Source: an uncultured Ardenticatenia bacterium
Lineage (GTDB): Bacteria > Chloroflexota > Anaerolineae > 4572-78 > NAK82
NCBI GenBank assembly: GCA_937127125.1
Contig: CAKZLO010000002.1
Coordinates: 62,001-126,000 of the forward strand
DNA length: 64,000 bases
Direction of reading: 5' to 3'
The notes beneath the pieces are model-generated. The model was not told where the DNA came from. It did no database searches and saw only the letters and a program-made list of their open reading frames with translations. The translations under genes were made by a program, and so were the position numbers. Positions 48,596 to 58,280 of the stretch are shown piece by piece (positions within the stretch are counted from its first letter, which is position 1; the number at the start of each line of letters is the position of its first letter).

Positions 48596-48683
48596 AAGCA
48601 ACCCCGCTCAGGTATTTACTCCACTAGGTTCTCTAACCCCACTTCACGGCATGTGCGATGTTGTCGCACCGCAGCCAGGCGCC

Positions 48684-48995
48684 CTACCATCGCATAGTAT
48701 CCAATTCGTCGACCACGACGGTGCGGCGGCGACGATAGGCAGAGATGATGATAGCCAGTCCGGCTGCCGCCTCAGCAGCAGCAATGCCTATCACAAAGAT
48801 GGCAAAAACCTGTCCCGTGAGCGCTTGGGGTGTAATGAAGCGCCAAAACGCCACCAGGTTGATGTTAGCAGCATTGAGCATCAACTCGATGCCCAAGAGC
48901 ACCCCAATAGCGTTGCGACGCGACAAGACGCCGTACAATCCAATGGCGAAGAGCGCTGCGGCAACCGTTAACCACCAAGATAAGGGTATAGCCAT
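48684..48995 (-). CDS. nuoK: NADH-quinone oxidoreductase subunit K
   Basis: 103 residues, three helices. GIELMLNAANINLVAF carries the conserved membrane glutamate, and IAAAEAAAGLAIIISAYRRR the second one, both part of the proton path at the centre of the membrane arm. Confidence 0.96.
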   Translation of the reverse strand: MAIPLSWWLTVAAALFAIGLYGVLSRRNAIGVLLGIELMLNAANINLVAFWRFITPQALTGQVFAIFVIGIAAAEAAAGLAIIISAYRRRRTVVVDELDTMRW

Positions 48996-49089
48996 GTACT
49001 GTCTCCCACTTTGTGAGTGCCTCTGTCTATCAGCTACAGAACTGCTATCTAAATTGTCTCAAATGACACTCACCCTTGCTGCGAAGGGC

Positions 49090-49644
49090 TCACTCGCTCG
49101 ATCCCGCTTCTGCGTGAGATCCCTGATTGTTTTCTGTCTCTCGCGCTAACACAATCGCACCCACCAACGCCACCAGCAACAGCACTGAAATAATCTCGAA
49201 CGGAATGGCGTAGGGCCCAACTAGTGCCTCGCCCAGCTGACTAATCGCCACATTCGGGGTGCGCAGCGCCTCGTCATCGGCGATCGGCCATACCATCTGC
49301 CATAGTGCTACAATCAGCACCACAAACGTTAGAAACACCACTAACGCTGCGATCCACCATTGCTCATTGCGTTGCACCTGTCGGGGTGTCATCAGCCCGC
49401 GCGTAAGCATGATAGAGAACAAGATCAGGATGGAGATCGCTCCGATGTAGATGAGCAGCTGCACAATCGCCAGAAAACCAGCATCGAGCAACACGTAGTA
49501 ACCCACCACGCCGGCCAGCGATAGAATGAGGGACAAGGCCGCGTGAAACAAGTTGCGACTGGTGACCACCGCCAGGCCACCCCCCAGCGTCATCAATGTC
49601 AGGATGACGAAGACGAAGATTTGTAAAGCCTGCTCAATCGCCAT
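49090..49644 (-). CDS. nuoJ: NADH-quinone oxidoreductase subunit J
   Basis: 184 residues, five helices. VTSRNLFHAALSLILSLAGVVGYYVLLDAGFLAIVQ is the typical NuoJ helix 2-3 region with the pi-bulge-type segment. The ATG at 49644 is chosen since AAGGA precedes it and the family starts here; a longer frame would run into nuoH. In usual operons nuoI lies between nuoH and nuoJ; here only 100 bp separate them. Confidence 0.95.
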   Translation of the reverse strand: MAIEQALQIFVFVILTLMTLGGGLAVVTSRNLFHAALSLILSLAGVVGYYVLLDAGFLAIVQLLIYIGAISILILFSIMLTRGLMTPRQVQRNEQWWIAALVVFLTFVVLIVALWQMVWPIADDEALRTPNVAISQLGEALVGPYAIPFEIISVLLLVALVGAIVLARETENNQGSHAEAGSSE

Positions 49645-49744
49645 AGCAATATTCCTTGCTTGACCTTCCCCTGTGTAGTATTGATGGCATCGCGAGGTCG
49701 AAAACACGCTGTACCGATAAGTTATCCATTGCTCGCTCTTTACC

Positions 49745-50914
49745 CTAGTCCGCACCCGCTACCGCGCGCAAGGCCGCCGAACGGCTGCGTCGGGCCAAGA
49801 GGGAGATCACTATCATCATCAACAACGCTGCAATTACGTTTGCTCCTAGCAAGGCAATCCAGCGTAGTGCAGGCGAGTTGACAGCAGGTAGTTTCAATGC
49901 AACCGCCACCGCTACCACCAGAATCAGACCCAGAGGCACCAAGAATTTCCAGGCAAAGTCCAAGAGATGATCAATACGGATACGGAATAATGTCCCCCGC
50001 ACCCACATCATGATCCAGATCACTGCTGTCGTCTTCACAACAAAGTAGATAAACCCGAGCAGAACGCCAAGCAACGAGTCCGAGCTGGCGAGCGGGCCAC
50101 GCCATCCCCCTAAGAATAACGTGGTGATAACCCCAGCTGAAGCGAACAGATGCATGTATTCGCCGATGAAGAAAAAGGCGAACTTCATACCGCTGTACTC
50201 AACGTGATAGCCGGCTACGATCTCGCTCTCCGCCTCCAGCAGGTCAAACGGACTGCGTCCTATTTCGGCAATGCTGGCGACTAGAAGGACCAAGAACGCC
50301 ACAGGCAACACCAATGCGAAAGGTATGTCTTGGGCGGCCACAATCGCCCCCAGCTGCATAGAGCCAGCCGCCAGCACCACCGCCAGAATGGCCAGCACGA
50401 TAGGAATCTCGTAGGCAATCAACTGAGCAACCGCGCGAAAAGCACCCAAGAGAGCAAACTTATTGTCACTGCTCCATCCAGCCATTAACGCTGCCACTTC
50501 GCCCAGAGCGCCGATTGCAACCACGTAGAGAACGCCGGCCTGCAAGTCAGCACCAATCACCCCAGGCGCCACAGGTAACACTGCGAAGACAAGGATTGCA
50601 GCGACTGTCGCCAATACCGGCGCCAAGTTGAAGACGACCCGGTCGGCACACGCTGGCGTCACGTCCTCTTTGGTCAACATCTTCACGGCATCGGCGAAAC
50701 CCTGTAGGACACCCAGTGGACCAGCACGATTAGGACCTACACGATCCTGGATGCGCGCTAGAACCTTGCGCTCCATATAGGTGTACGCCACCACGATGAG
50801 CACTGGTGCAACAAAAGCTAGCACACCTGAATAGAGCACATAGACGATCAAGCGTGCCAGCGCTTCTGAAAGGGGAGGGAATGTATCCACCAACCAGCGA
50901 ATAAGTGCTTCCAT
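49745..50914 (-). CDS. nuoH: NADH-quinone oxidoreductase subunit H
   Basis: 389 residues, eight helices plus a longer C terminus. EIGRSPFDLLEAESEIVAGYHVEYSG is the conserved loop that forms the quinone cavity and contacts the peripheral arm, and MERKVLARIQDRVGPNRAGP the first conserved loop. All acidic residues of the E-channel seem present, so the subunit should be functional and needs NuoB/D-like partners, which are not encoded next to it. Confidence 0.96.
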   Translation of the reverse strand: MEALIRWLVDTFPPLSEALARLIVYVLYSGVLAFVAPVLIVVAYTYMERKVLARIQDRVGPNRAGPLGVLQGFADAVKMLTKEDVTPACADRVVFNLAPVLATVAAILVFAVLPVAPGVIGADLQAGVLYVVAIGALGEVAALMAGWSSDNKFALLGAFRAVAQLIAYEIPIVLAILAVVLAAGSMQLGAIVAAQDIPFALVLPVAFLVLLVASIAEIGRSPFDLLEAESEIVAGYHVEYSGMKFAFFFIGEYMHLFASAGVITTLFLGGWRGPLASSDSLLGVLLGFIYFVVKTTAVIWIMMWVRGTLFRIRIDHLLDFAWKFLVPLGLILVVAVAVALKLPAVNSPALRWIALLGANVIAALLMMIVISLLARRSRSAALRAVAGAD

Positions 50915-50938
50915 AGAACAGTTCTCACGAGATAAGAG

Positions 50939-51295
50939 CTACGTCCAGCGCAATGCATCCTTGCGCCACGCATATACCAATGCCAGTGCCAGAATCGCCA
51001 CGAAAATCACTGCCTCGACCACTGCATAGAGGGCCAGTTGATTGTAAGCCACCGCCCACGGCAACAAGAAGGCAGCTTCAACATCAAAAACGACGAAGAG
51101 CAGCGCGAAAACATAGTAGCAGGCACGAAATTGCACCCATGCCTCACCCCGCGTTTCAATACCACACTCATAAGTGGACTGTTTGATGGGGTTGGGTTTC
51201 TTGGGTCGGACAAGCCAGGCTACAGCCAGCCCGGCAACCGGAAGCAACGTTGCGAAGACGGCCAAGATGCCTACGAAAGCGAACTCAGACGACAA
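50939..51295 (-). CDS. nuoA: NADH-quinone oxidoreductase subunit A
   Basis: 118 residues, three helices. KQSTYECGIETRGEAWVQFRACYYVFAL is the conserved loop with the cysteine whose accessibility reports the active state of complex I. The start is TTG, fixed by AGGAGG exactly 6 nt upstream. It is the first gene behind the promoter and is followed at 24 bp by nuoH, with no nuoB, nuoC or nuoD between. Confidence 0.95.
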   Translation of the reverse strand: MSSEFAFVGILAVFATLLPVAGLAVAWLVRPKKPNPIKQSTYECGIETRGEAWVQFRACYYVFALLFVVFDVEAAFLLPWAVAYNQLALYAVVEAVIFVAILALALVYAWRKDALRWT

Positions 51296-51355
51296 TGTCT
51301 ACCTCCTCAGCTGCAGCGAGCCGGAGCAAATGCTTGGAACAGAGATGATATAACA

Positions 51356-51384
51356 ATTATAACATACCCATCATATAAAGGGAA
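51356..51384 (-). promoter_or_regulatory. nuo operon promoter, extended -10
   Basis: Minus strand -10 TATAAT (51356-51361) preceded by TGT, giving TGTTATAAT; -35 TTCCCT (51379-51384) is poor at 17-bp spacing, as expected for an extended -10 promoter. The start codon of nuoA lies about 60 bp downstream. Confidence 0.6.
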
Positions 51385-51470
51385 AAATGAACGAGCTCTT
51401 TTTCAATGCAACCAAAAAGAATTATATACGATAAAACATGACTGCCCACTTGGACCGGATGTGAGGCTTG

Positions 51471-53654
51471 CTACTCTCTCCCAACCCCCACGCTGCCCAA
51501 GAGGATCTCCCCTGATCCTTCCGCCAACAGTGGCATCAGTGTGTCGGGTTCATAGACCACCAGGTGCACAGTATATTCGCCTGGGGATACCGGCGACAGC
51601 CAATAGTACTCATTCACGTGCTCAGGCGGCCAGAGACTGGTACCCTGATGCCAGTTGTGACGCAAGGTGCGATCCTTTTGGAGAACCAAGGCCTCATCCG
51701 CACCTCTCAAGCGAATGGAAACCTTGTAGTCTACCGACATCACCGCTTGCGGCATCCAGCGCAATGCCACGCCGACCCAACCCCTACCTGTTTCCAGATG
51801 CACAGCTTCTAAAGCAATCTGCCCACCAAACATAGCTTGCCGGGGCACATCAGGGACAGGTAGCTGAAAAATGGTCTGGTCAGATGGCAGCACCCAAGTC
51901 TCCACATGGTAGGCTGGTCGCATCCGGTTACCTACCAATTGAGCGGTTGTGCCTAATAGATAGGTGACAACCTCGCGTTCATCCGCAGCGATGTGTTTAT
52001 CCTGTGTCCAGCGCACGACACGGAATAGCTTGGCACCCTTTGCTGCCCGGGTCAACTGCGCGGCCACAGTATGTTCATCCACTGGTATGTAATAGTAAGG
52101 TGTCCGACCATGATACAGGAAATCCAGCGTGTAGTGACGTGCTTCATGGCCCGCGCGCAAATCCATCGGGATGATGTACACCACACCCGACTCGCCATCA
52201 GCAGCAATCTCTTCAGCCAGCTCCTCCGCATACACGTCGAAAGCCATATACAGCTGAGGCAACCGTGCCCACTGGACGAAGTACTGTTGCGCTGTCAACA
52301 AACCCACCGGCAAGAAAAGCGCTAACGGCACAATTAAACCAACAGTTGGTCGCCGGATGATCTCCTGCTCCAGCGCAGGCGCCTTCAAAACGAGCCTCCT
52401 TCCCAGACGTTGCCAGAGCGACAATGCCACCCCACCCACGATACGCAACAAGTACACACATCCTATTGCCACCAGCACATACGTAGCAGGTGCACTGCCG
52501 ATCAACCGCAGGTGGTGAGGTGCTCCCTCCGGTGCCAGAATAGCTGGCAATAACATCACCACCCACCAGCACAACAGAAACAGATCGAACAGCACTGAGA
52601 TACCAACACGACACGTCCCGGCTTCAGGAGTATCCCGTCGCACCGAACGCGCTACCCGCCAGAGGCACAGTGCCACGCCTAACCAGAAACATAATGCCAA
52701 TGGGGCACTCAACATCGGCTGCCCCGGCAGGTTTCCCAGTGGATTAGGGTCACCACCCAGCCCTGTAAAAGTGCTCAGCGTCACAATGGTTGTGCGCAGC
52801 AACGTACCCAGCAAATCGCCTTGGTTCCACGCTGGATTGAAAATGGAAACCGACACAGCACGCTCGGCAAACGCTTCCGGATGACGCAAGAAAAAGAGAG
52901 CTAACGGGGAGAACACCAGGCATGCCGCCAATCCCGTTGCCAACCATCCACGCCAGTAACGCACTGCCAACGGTTGTCTTCCTGCCCAAGCCGCCAGTGC
53001 AGCTTCCAAGGCCAGGAAGAGCCCAATACCCAGCGGTACAAACCGGCCCGCCAGATAGGTATAAGCGCCGAGGCCGATGAATCCACCAGCAGCGAAGAAG
53101 TGCAGCCAGGCACGCCGCTCGCTCTCCACCTCTGCAGCGCGCAATGCGCGCCATAACCAGGCAATCGCCAACGCTTCGACAGCTGGCATCGCCAACGCGC
53201 GGAAGCCGATGCGGCTGTAAGCCACATGCCAGAAGGCAGTCGCCAGACCCAAACCAGCCAGCAACGGAAGTGCGACATCGCCGGCAGAGAATCGTTGCTT
53301 ATCCGAAGAAGAAGCGACTACCCACTCACTTGCCAGCCACACAGTACCAGCTACTGCGAGCACACCCATACTTGCTGCATAAACGCGCAGTGCCAGACGG
53401 GTAGCGCCCAGCAACCAGAACAGCGGTTGCACCAAATAGGCCATCAACGGCTCCTTACCGCCACCGATGGGCCACCAAAGACGCAAAACACCATGTGTCA
53501 CGTCGAGCGCTGCGACACCTTCACCGCCCTCATCAAAATGCAGACCCGGTGGCAGCTGATCCAACCAGGGATAACGCAGAGCTGCCGCCACCAGCACAGC
53601 GATTGCTAGCGATAACCACCATAGAAGTCGGTAATTACGCCGTGGGTCAACCAT
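51471..53654 (-). CDS. GT39-type membrane glycosyltransferase with C-terminal beta domain
   Basis: 727 residues with 11 or more helices in the first 480. Catalytic pair D41-E42 in LHFDEGGEG. After the membrane part come a soluble region and a C-terminal beta-sandwich (about 590-727, VDYKVSIRLRG, SPGEYTVHLVVYEPDT). The start ATG at 53654 overlaps the stop of the pentapeptide gene by 8 bp, so it is translated by coupling; longer starts (53666 and further up) are possible. Role: adding a sugar from polyprenyl phosphate to a glycan or protein outside the membrane. Acceptor unknown. Confidence 0.8.
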   Translation of the reverse strand: MVDPRRNYRLLWWLSLAIAVLVAAALRYPWLDQLPPGLHFDEGGEGVAALDVTHGVLRLWWPIGGGKEPLMAYLVQPLFWLLGATRLALRVYAASMGVLAVAGTVWLASEWVVASSSDKQRFSAGDVALPLLAGLGLATAFWHVAYSRIGFRALAMPAVEALAIAWLWRALRAAEVESERRAWLHFFAAGGFIGLGAYTYLAGRFVPLGIGLFLALEAALAAWAGRQPLAVRYWRGWLATGLAACLVFSPLALFFLRHPEAFAERAVSVSIFNPAWNQGDLLGTLLRTTIVTLSTFTGLGGDPNPLGNLPGQPMLSAPLALCFWLGVALCLWRVARSVRRDTPEAGTCRVGISVLFDLFLLCWWVVMLLPAILAPEGAPHHLRLIGSAPATYVLVAIGCVYLLRIVGGVALSLWQRLGRRLVLKAPALEQEIIRRPTVGLIVPLALFLPVGLLTAQQYFVQWARLPQLYMAFDVYAEELAEEIAADGESGVVYIIPMDLRAGHEARHYTLDFLYHGRTPYYYIPVDEHTVAAQLTRAAKGAKLFRVVRWTQDKHIAADEREVVTYLLGTTAQLVGNRMRPAYHVETWVLPSDQTIFQLPVPDVPRQAMFGGQIALEAVHLETGRGWVGVALRWMPQAVMSVDYKVSIRLRGADEALVLQKDRTLRHNWHQGTSLWPPEHVNEYYWLSPVSPGEYTVHLVVYEPDTLMPLLAEGSGEILLGSVGVGRE

Positions 53655-54171
53655 GCACAGTGCCATCCGGCATACGCGCGCCCCCCAGCTTGGCCGCGCG
53701 CGTATCGGCCCGAATAGTGCTTGCACCCAAGAGGTCTGCCTGTGCCAAGTCAGCTCCGTACAGACAGCTTTCATCCAGTCGAGCACCAACCAGATCAGCT
53801 TGGACCAACTCGGCACCGCGCAGATCAGCGCGGTACAGGATGGCGTGCCGCAGACAAGCGCGACGCAAGATCGCATTACTTAGAATGGCACCGCTAAGAT
53901 CGCTCTGCGTCAGATCGGCACCAGTCAGGTCTGCTTCGGCAAGATTAGCACTGCTCAGACGTGTACTGTGGAGAACTGCACCGCGCAATACCGCCCCGCT
54001 TAGATTGACCAGGTGTAAATCGGCGCCGTGCAAGTTAGCCCCACTCAAATCAGCCCCATGCAGATCGAGTGCCTGGAGCTGGAGACCACTCAGGTCCAAG
54101 CCAGCCAGCCTGGGGTGCTCGCCAGCAGCAATCAGTGCCAAGACCAGCTCTTTGCGTGTGATCTCCGCCAT
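53647..54171 (-). CDS. Pentapeptide-repeat protein
   Basis: 174 residues. From about residue 22 on it is built of A(D/N)LxG-type repeats (LDLSGLQLQALDLHGADLSG, ANLHGADL, ADLTGADLTQ and so on), about 28 of them, forming a square beta helix. No signal peptide or membrane helix; N-terminal EITRKELVLALIAAGEHPRLA is helical. The function of such proteins is mostly structural or inhibitory (some bind DNA gyrase). It lies 3 nt after one GT39 gene and overlaps the next by 8 bp, which ties it to the operon. Confidence 0.88.
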   Translation of the reverse strand: MAEITRKELVLALIAAGEHPRLAGLDLSGLQLQALDLHGADLSGANLHGADLHLVNLSGAVLRGAVLHSTRLSSANLAEADLTGADLTQSDLSGAILSNAILRRACLRHAILYRADLRGAELVQADLVGARLDESCLYGADLAQADLLGASTIRADTRAAKLGGARMPDGTVHG

Positions 54172-54174
54172 AGC

Positions 54175-56211
54175 TCACCCCTCGTCAAATGGAAGATCAA
54201 CGGGTGCACCCAAGGGCGCGCCATTTGCTGCATCATAGATGACTATCTGTACGGATTGCACCGACCAGTCATTGCTCCGCACCAAAGTGTGTATATCACG
54301 CAAGTAATCCCCTGGTCGTAGCTGGCGGGTGGGTAACAACCCATTTGCGGGCCAGCTGTCGTGTTGCGCCAGCCAGCGACCATCCCCCCCCACAAGGCGT
54401 ACGCTTACCGTGTAATCCGTCGGCACAGTCACAGGCACATACCAACCCAAAGTCACCACAACCGAGTCACCTTGCACCTCCACTCGATAGCCAATCAGCT
54501 GCAAAGGGGAGTCCTTCCATGGTGTACTCCTCAGCATATGCAACCCATCCGGAGCGCTGGAGGTGATGAGCTTTGGCCCGCGATAGATCCAAGCATAGGG
54601 CACCCCAAGAATTTCGACCACGTAGTCTGGCCGCTGCGCACGAAAATGACGCACAATTTCAGGGCTGGGTGCCAGCCGCTGGACTTGCGACACATAAAGC
54701 ACCACCCAATCGGCCCGCAACGCCACATCGTTGGTGTAGAAATTCTCGCCGCGGCCCCGAAAGTATGGTAGCAGCGTCTGTGCTGGCACTGCTGCCACGT
54801 ACGCATTCGCCGCATTCGGCTGCGCGTTGAGATAAGAGGCCACCTGCTCCATCCCCTCTCCCCATCCCACCAACGTGGTCTCGACAGCACGCGATAAACC
54901 ACCCATCACTGGATTAAAGTACGCCAGATAGTAAGGATAGTGAGTGACGACTGGATAAGCGTGTAGCACCACCAGAATTGCCCACAAGCTGGCAACACTA
55001 TAACCTGCGAGGCGAGGCAAAAGCCTTGGTATTATGGCAATGCGCCCTATCAACCATATGAGCCCCCACGCTGCTAGCAGGTCGAGAAATGGGAACAGTG
55101 CCAGCAGATAGCGATCCTGTTTCTTGGGACTAAGTTGGGCAAAACACAACAGGCCGATCACAAACAGCCAGCAAAGAACAGCGATTCGCACACTTGCTCG
55201 CTCATGGTCCTCGTGTGCACCTCGCGTTCGACATAACCATCCCCATGCCAAAGCGACCATGCTGCCCAGCAGACCCAACCAAACCACTGGTGTGAGACGG
55301 AAAGCAATCACGTACGGGTAGAACCATGGTCCCGGATCCAGACTAGATTGCCCCATAAAGAAGACCAGATGGCCCGCTTCTACCTTGCCAAATGTCTCTT
55401 CAATCATACGTTGCAGCGTGCCCGGCGCATCCACCCACAGCGCCGGCCACAGCGCCACGAAAACTATGCCGGCCAGCGCGCCCCAGAGAAACAATTGGAG
55501 GATGCGCTTCCGAAAGATCGCCCGACCAGAGCGAGCGCCATACATAAATGCATCCGCCAGGCCCACCAAAAATACAAACACAGCGACAAAGGGTCCCGGT
55601 GACCTGGTTAGCGCCGCCAGCCCACCACACACCGCCGACAACACCAGCCATCTGCTCACGATGCGTTCACGCGCTAAAGAGTCGCGCAGGTGTACCAGGA
55701 ATGCCAACACCGCCAATCCTATGAACACGGCTACCGGCCCATCCACATGGACGACGCGCGTATGTGCCAGCACAAACGGATCCCAGGCCACCAACAAGGC
55801 ACCCATCAACGCTACACGCCAGCCCAGCAAACGCCTGCTCAGTGCATATACCCCGACCGCGCATAGCGCGCCCAGGACGGCATGGGCAAGCCGTGTGGCG
55901 CCCATCAACTCGAGAAAGGGTCGTTGTATAAATTGACTGAACGGTTCTCCCGCACCAGAGCCAAGCCATTGGAGCACCATTCCCAGCCCGGCCAGCCAAC
56001 TCATAGTAAGCCCAGGATAGAAATGCCAATAAGTGGAGCGAAAGTCTCCTTGCAGGAAAGCATTGACAACAGCGGCAGACCGCTGGATATTGAATGGTTC
56101 ATCTGTGGTGACAAACTGATCCAGTCCAGGCACTCGAGGCAGCAAGGCAGCTAGAAAGATGAGCAGGAGCAGCCACCACGCTCCACCCTTATGGCGCGTT
56201 CGCATCGTCAT
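54175..56211 (-). CDS. GT39-type membrane glycosyltransferase with C-terminal beta domain
   Basis: 678 residues. D37-E38 in TTDEPFNIQRS is the catalytic pair of the ArnT/PMT-type fold; eleven or more helices to about residue 430. A soluble part and a terminal beta-sandwich (about 560-678, VVVTLGWYVPVTVPTDYTVSVRL, RPGDYLRDIHTL) follow. The ATG overlaps the stop of the previous gene (ATGA), so the two are coupled. An in-frame ATG six bases downstream is another start. Confidence 0.8.
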   Translation of the reverse strand: MTMRTRHKGGAWWLLLLIFLAALLPRVPGLDQFVTTDEPFNIQRSAAVVNAFLQGDFRSTYWHFYPGLTMSWLAGLGMVLQWLGSGAGEPFSQFIQRPFLELMGATRLAHAVLGALCAVGVYALSRRLLGWRVALMGALLVAWDPFVLAHTRVVHVDGPVAVFIGLAVLAFLVHLRDSLARERIVSRWLVLSAVCGGLAALTRSPGPFVAVFVFLVGLADAFMYGARSGRAIFRKRILQLFLWGALAGIVFVALWPALWVDAPGTLQRMIEETFGKVEAGHLVFFMGQSSLDPGPWFYPYVIAFRLTPVVWLGLLGSMVALAWGWLCRTRGAHEDHERASVRIAVLCWLFVIGLLCFAQLSPKKQDRYLLALFPFLDLLAAWGLIWLIGRIAIIPRLLPRLAGYSVASLWAILVVLHAYPVVTHYPYYLAYFNPVMGGLSRAVETTLVGWGEGMEQVASYLNAQPNAANAYVAAVPAQTLLPYFRGRGENFYTNDVALRADWVVLYVSQVQRLAPSPEIVRHFRAQRPDYVVEILGVPYAWIYRGPKLITSSAPDGLHMLRSTPWKDSPLQLIGYRVEVQGDSVVVTLGWYVPVTVPTDYTVSVRLVGGDGRWLAQHDSWPANGLLPTRQLRPGDYLRDIHTLVRSNDWSVQSVQIVIYDAANGAPLGAPVDLPFDEG

Positions 56212-58280
56212 GGGGCACTCATCCTTGTGAGCAACACTGCATTCTCACCACTCGTGTCTCCACGAATCGGAACGCGCTCGCCCGTTTCAGCATCGTAAAG
56301 ACCAACCAACAGCCGATAGGTGCCCTGCGGCAATGGATCGGGTAAGTAAAGCAACACACCGTCACGCAGCCATTCCCGTTGTTCTATCAGGTCGCGCAAC
56401 ACCTCACCGCTGACCAGTCCCTCCAGCAAAAAGTGGTCCGCCTGAGCGATGATCGCATCTCGCTCGTCACGAAGTTGTACAAATACCTTAATAGGTCGAC
56501 TTACTTCGGCGATCAGGGGTCGCCAGTAGAGAACGAGCTGGATCGAGTTGTCTGGTGCCACCGCGCTGAAGTCAACAGCGTAACCGCCCAACTCGGCAAG
56601 ATCGTCAAAGCGAGCACGAAGCTCTGTCGTGGGATCGGCCGGTATAGGACGAGGATACCGATGACTAAGGAATACTGGCACACCACCACGATGGTATACA
56701 ATGTCCATCTGGGCAAAGACCTGCTGGGTAAACAGTGGATCATAGCGATGAAACAGGCGCTTGCGATCTACCACAAACCACAGCCGACCTTCTGACTCGG
56801 CCAACGCTCGGTTAAGCCCTTCCTCCGAGTCAACCAGCGTTGCACCTACATAACGATCCACTGTTTCATCGCTCTCCTCGTCGTACAACACGCGGGCCCG
56901 TTCCCCCGCTGCATAATAATCCACACGTCCCAGATATAGATATGCCGCTGAGGGATGCACCGTCATCAGGCGATCACCTTCCTGCCAATTCTCCCTCACC
57001 CAAGCAAACGCTGTGTTGTAATCACCAATGCCACGTGCTCCCAATCCCTGCCATGCATCTTGTCCCCACACAACCACAATGAGAATCACTGCCAAAAGTG
57101 TTCCAACACCCGAAAGCCAGCGTGGATACGCCCACGGCCATATCCTGGCCAGCAAGCCCAGTCGCGCCGCTCCATCGGCTGCCAGCAACACAAAAGCAGG
57201 TTGACAGAGGATGAAGAGGTATCGCGTCTTGCGCCACATCGAAGGGAACAGGAATCCCAAAGCAGCAATAGTGAATAAAAAAATGAAAACCAAGCACAAT
57301 GTAGCCAACCCACGAGGTGTAACTCGCTTTCGTACCACTGTTGCCAACGATATCAACCCGGCCACACCCACCAACACGGCCAGTGGAAGATAAACCTTAG
57401 ACGTGAAGTAGTAGACAAAGTCGTCCACCCGCTGCCAGCTGATCCCAGGGGATAGAATCTCGGCAACCAGCGCAGCCAAATCTACCGACTGAGTCCTGCA
57501 GGTTGCTTGTGTCGGGGTCAGGAAAGGTCCTTGGCCGATAACCCCAAACACCACCGCAGCTAACACCATTACTGCGATAGCTAACCAAGATATGCGGTCA
57601 CGCCACAAGTTACCAACCACGGTGGCAACACTCAACTGTTTCCTCTCAAGCAGAGTCGTGACCAAAATCGCCAGCGCCCATGCCGGCAAAGCGACAATGG
57701 CAACAGAATGAGACAGCGTTGCGCCCAGAAAGCAGGCAGCGGCAGCTAGCCAGAAGCTTGACCTGTGGCGACCTGTTACACCTCGAACCGCAAAATAGAG
57801 CGCCCACAGCGCGAACAGGGCGGCTGGCGCATACATGCGCACACGGCTGGACCAAAGGATCATCAACATATCCACCGCGGCAAATGCCATAGCAAACAGT
57901 CCAGCAGCACGTGAGGCAAACAGACGACGTGCCACCACATAATAGCTGGCCACTGTGAACATCCCCACCAAAAGCGAGGGCCAGCGCAACATCTCTTCCT
58001 GCACCCCATTGCTCAGCGCAGCAAAGGGCACAGCCAGATACGAAGAGAGCAGCCCTTGTGAGTACAGAATACCAGACGGAAGCACTGGCAGACCCTTGAG
58101 CGTTGTCATCTGCACAGCCAACATACTGATGTATTCGTCCACATGAAATATGCGCGCCACCACACGATCCATACGCAGCAGGAAAGCGACCAATAGCAAC
58201 ACCACGGCCACCCCAAGAGGCAAGTAACACGCAAGTCTTGAGGGCGAAGAGTGTGTTCTCAAATCCTCGCTCGATCTCAT
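56208..58280 (-). CDS. GT39-type membrane glycosyltransferase with C-terminal beta domain
   Basis: 690 residues. D48-E49 in FHVDEYISM forms the acid pair. The protein resembles the next upstream gene: both have LPVLPSG, a GLL-SYL-VP stretch, RxRMY, FAxVRxxWQEGD and the end xDTSGENAxLL, so they arose by tandem duplication. About 11 helices, then the soluble beta domain with YWRPLIAEVSRPIKVFVQL and GTYRLLVGLYDAETGERVP. ATG 58280 overlaps the previous stop as ATGA; a longer frame upstream is not likely. Confidence 0.8.
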   Translation of the reverse strand: MRSSEDLRTHSSPSRLACYLPLGVAVVLLLVAFLLRMDRVVARIFHVDEYISMLAVQMTTLKGLPVLPSGILYSQGLLSSYLAVPFAALSNGVQEEMLRWPSLLVGMFTVASYYVVARRLFASRAAGLFAMAFAAVDMLMILWSSRVRMYAPAALFALWALYFAVRGVTGRHRSSFWLAAAACFLGATLSHSVAIVALPAWALAILVTTLLERKQLSVATVVGNLWRDRISWLAIAVMVLAAVVFGVIGQGPFLTPTQATCRTQSVDLAALVAEILSPGISWQRVDDFVYYFTSKVYLPLAVLVGVAGLISLATVVRKRVTPRGLATLCLVFIFLFTIAALGFLFPSMWRKTRYLFILCQPAFVLLAADGAARLGLLARIWPWAYPRWLSGVGTLLAVILIVVVWGQDAWQGLGARGIGDYNTAFAWVRENWQEGDRLMTVHPSAAYLYLGRVDYYAAGERARVLYDEESDETVDRYVGATLVDSEEGLNRALAESEGRLWFVVDRKRLFHRYDPLFTQQVFAQMDIVYHRGGVPVFLSHRYPRPIPADPTTELRARFDDLAELGGYAVDFSAVAPDNSIQLVLYWRPLIAEVSRPIKVFVQLRDERDAIIAQADHFLLEGLVSGEVLRDLIEQREWLRDGVLLYLPDPLPQGTYRLLVGLYDAETGERVPIRGDTSGENAVLLTRMSAP

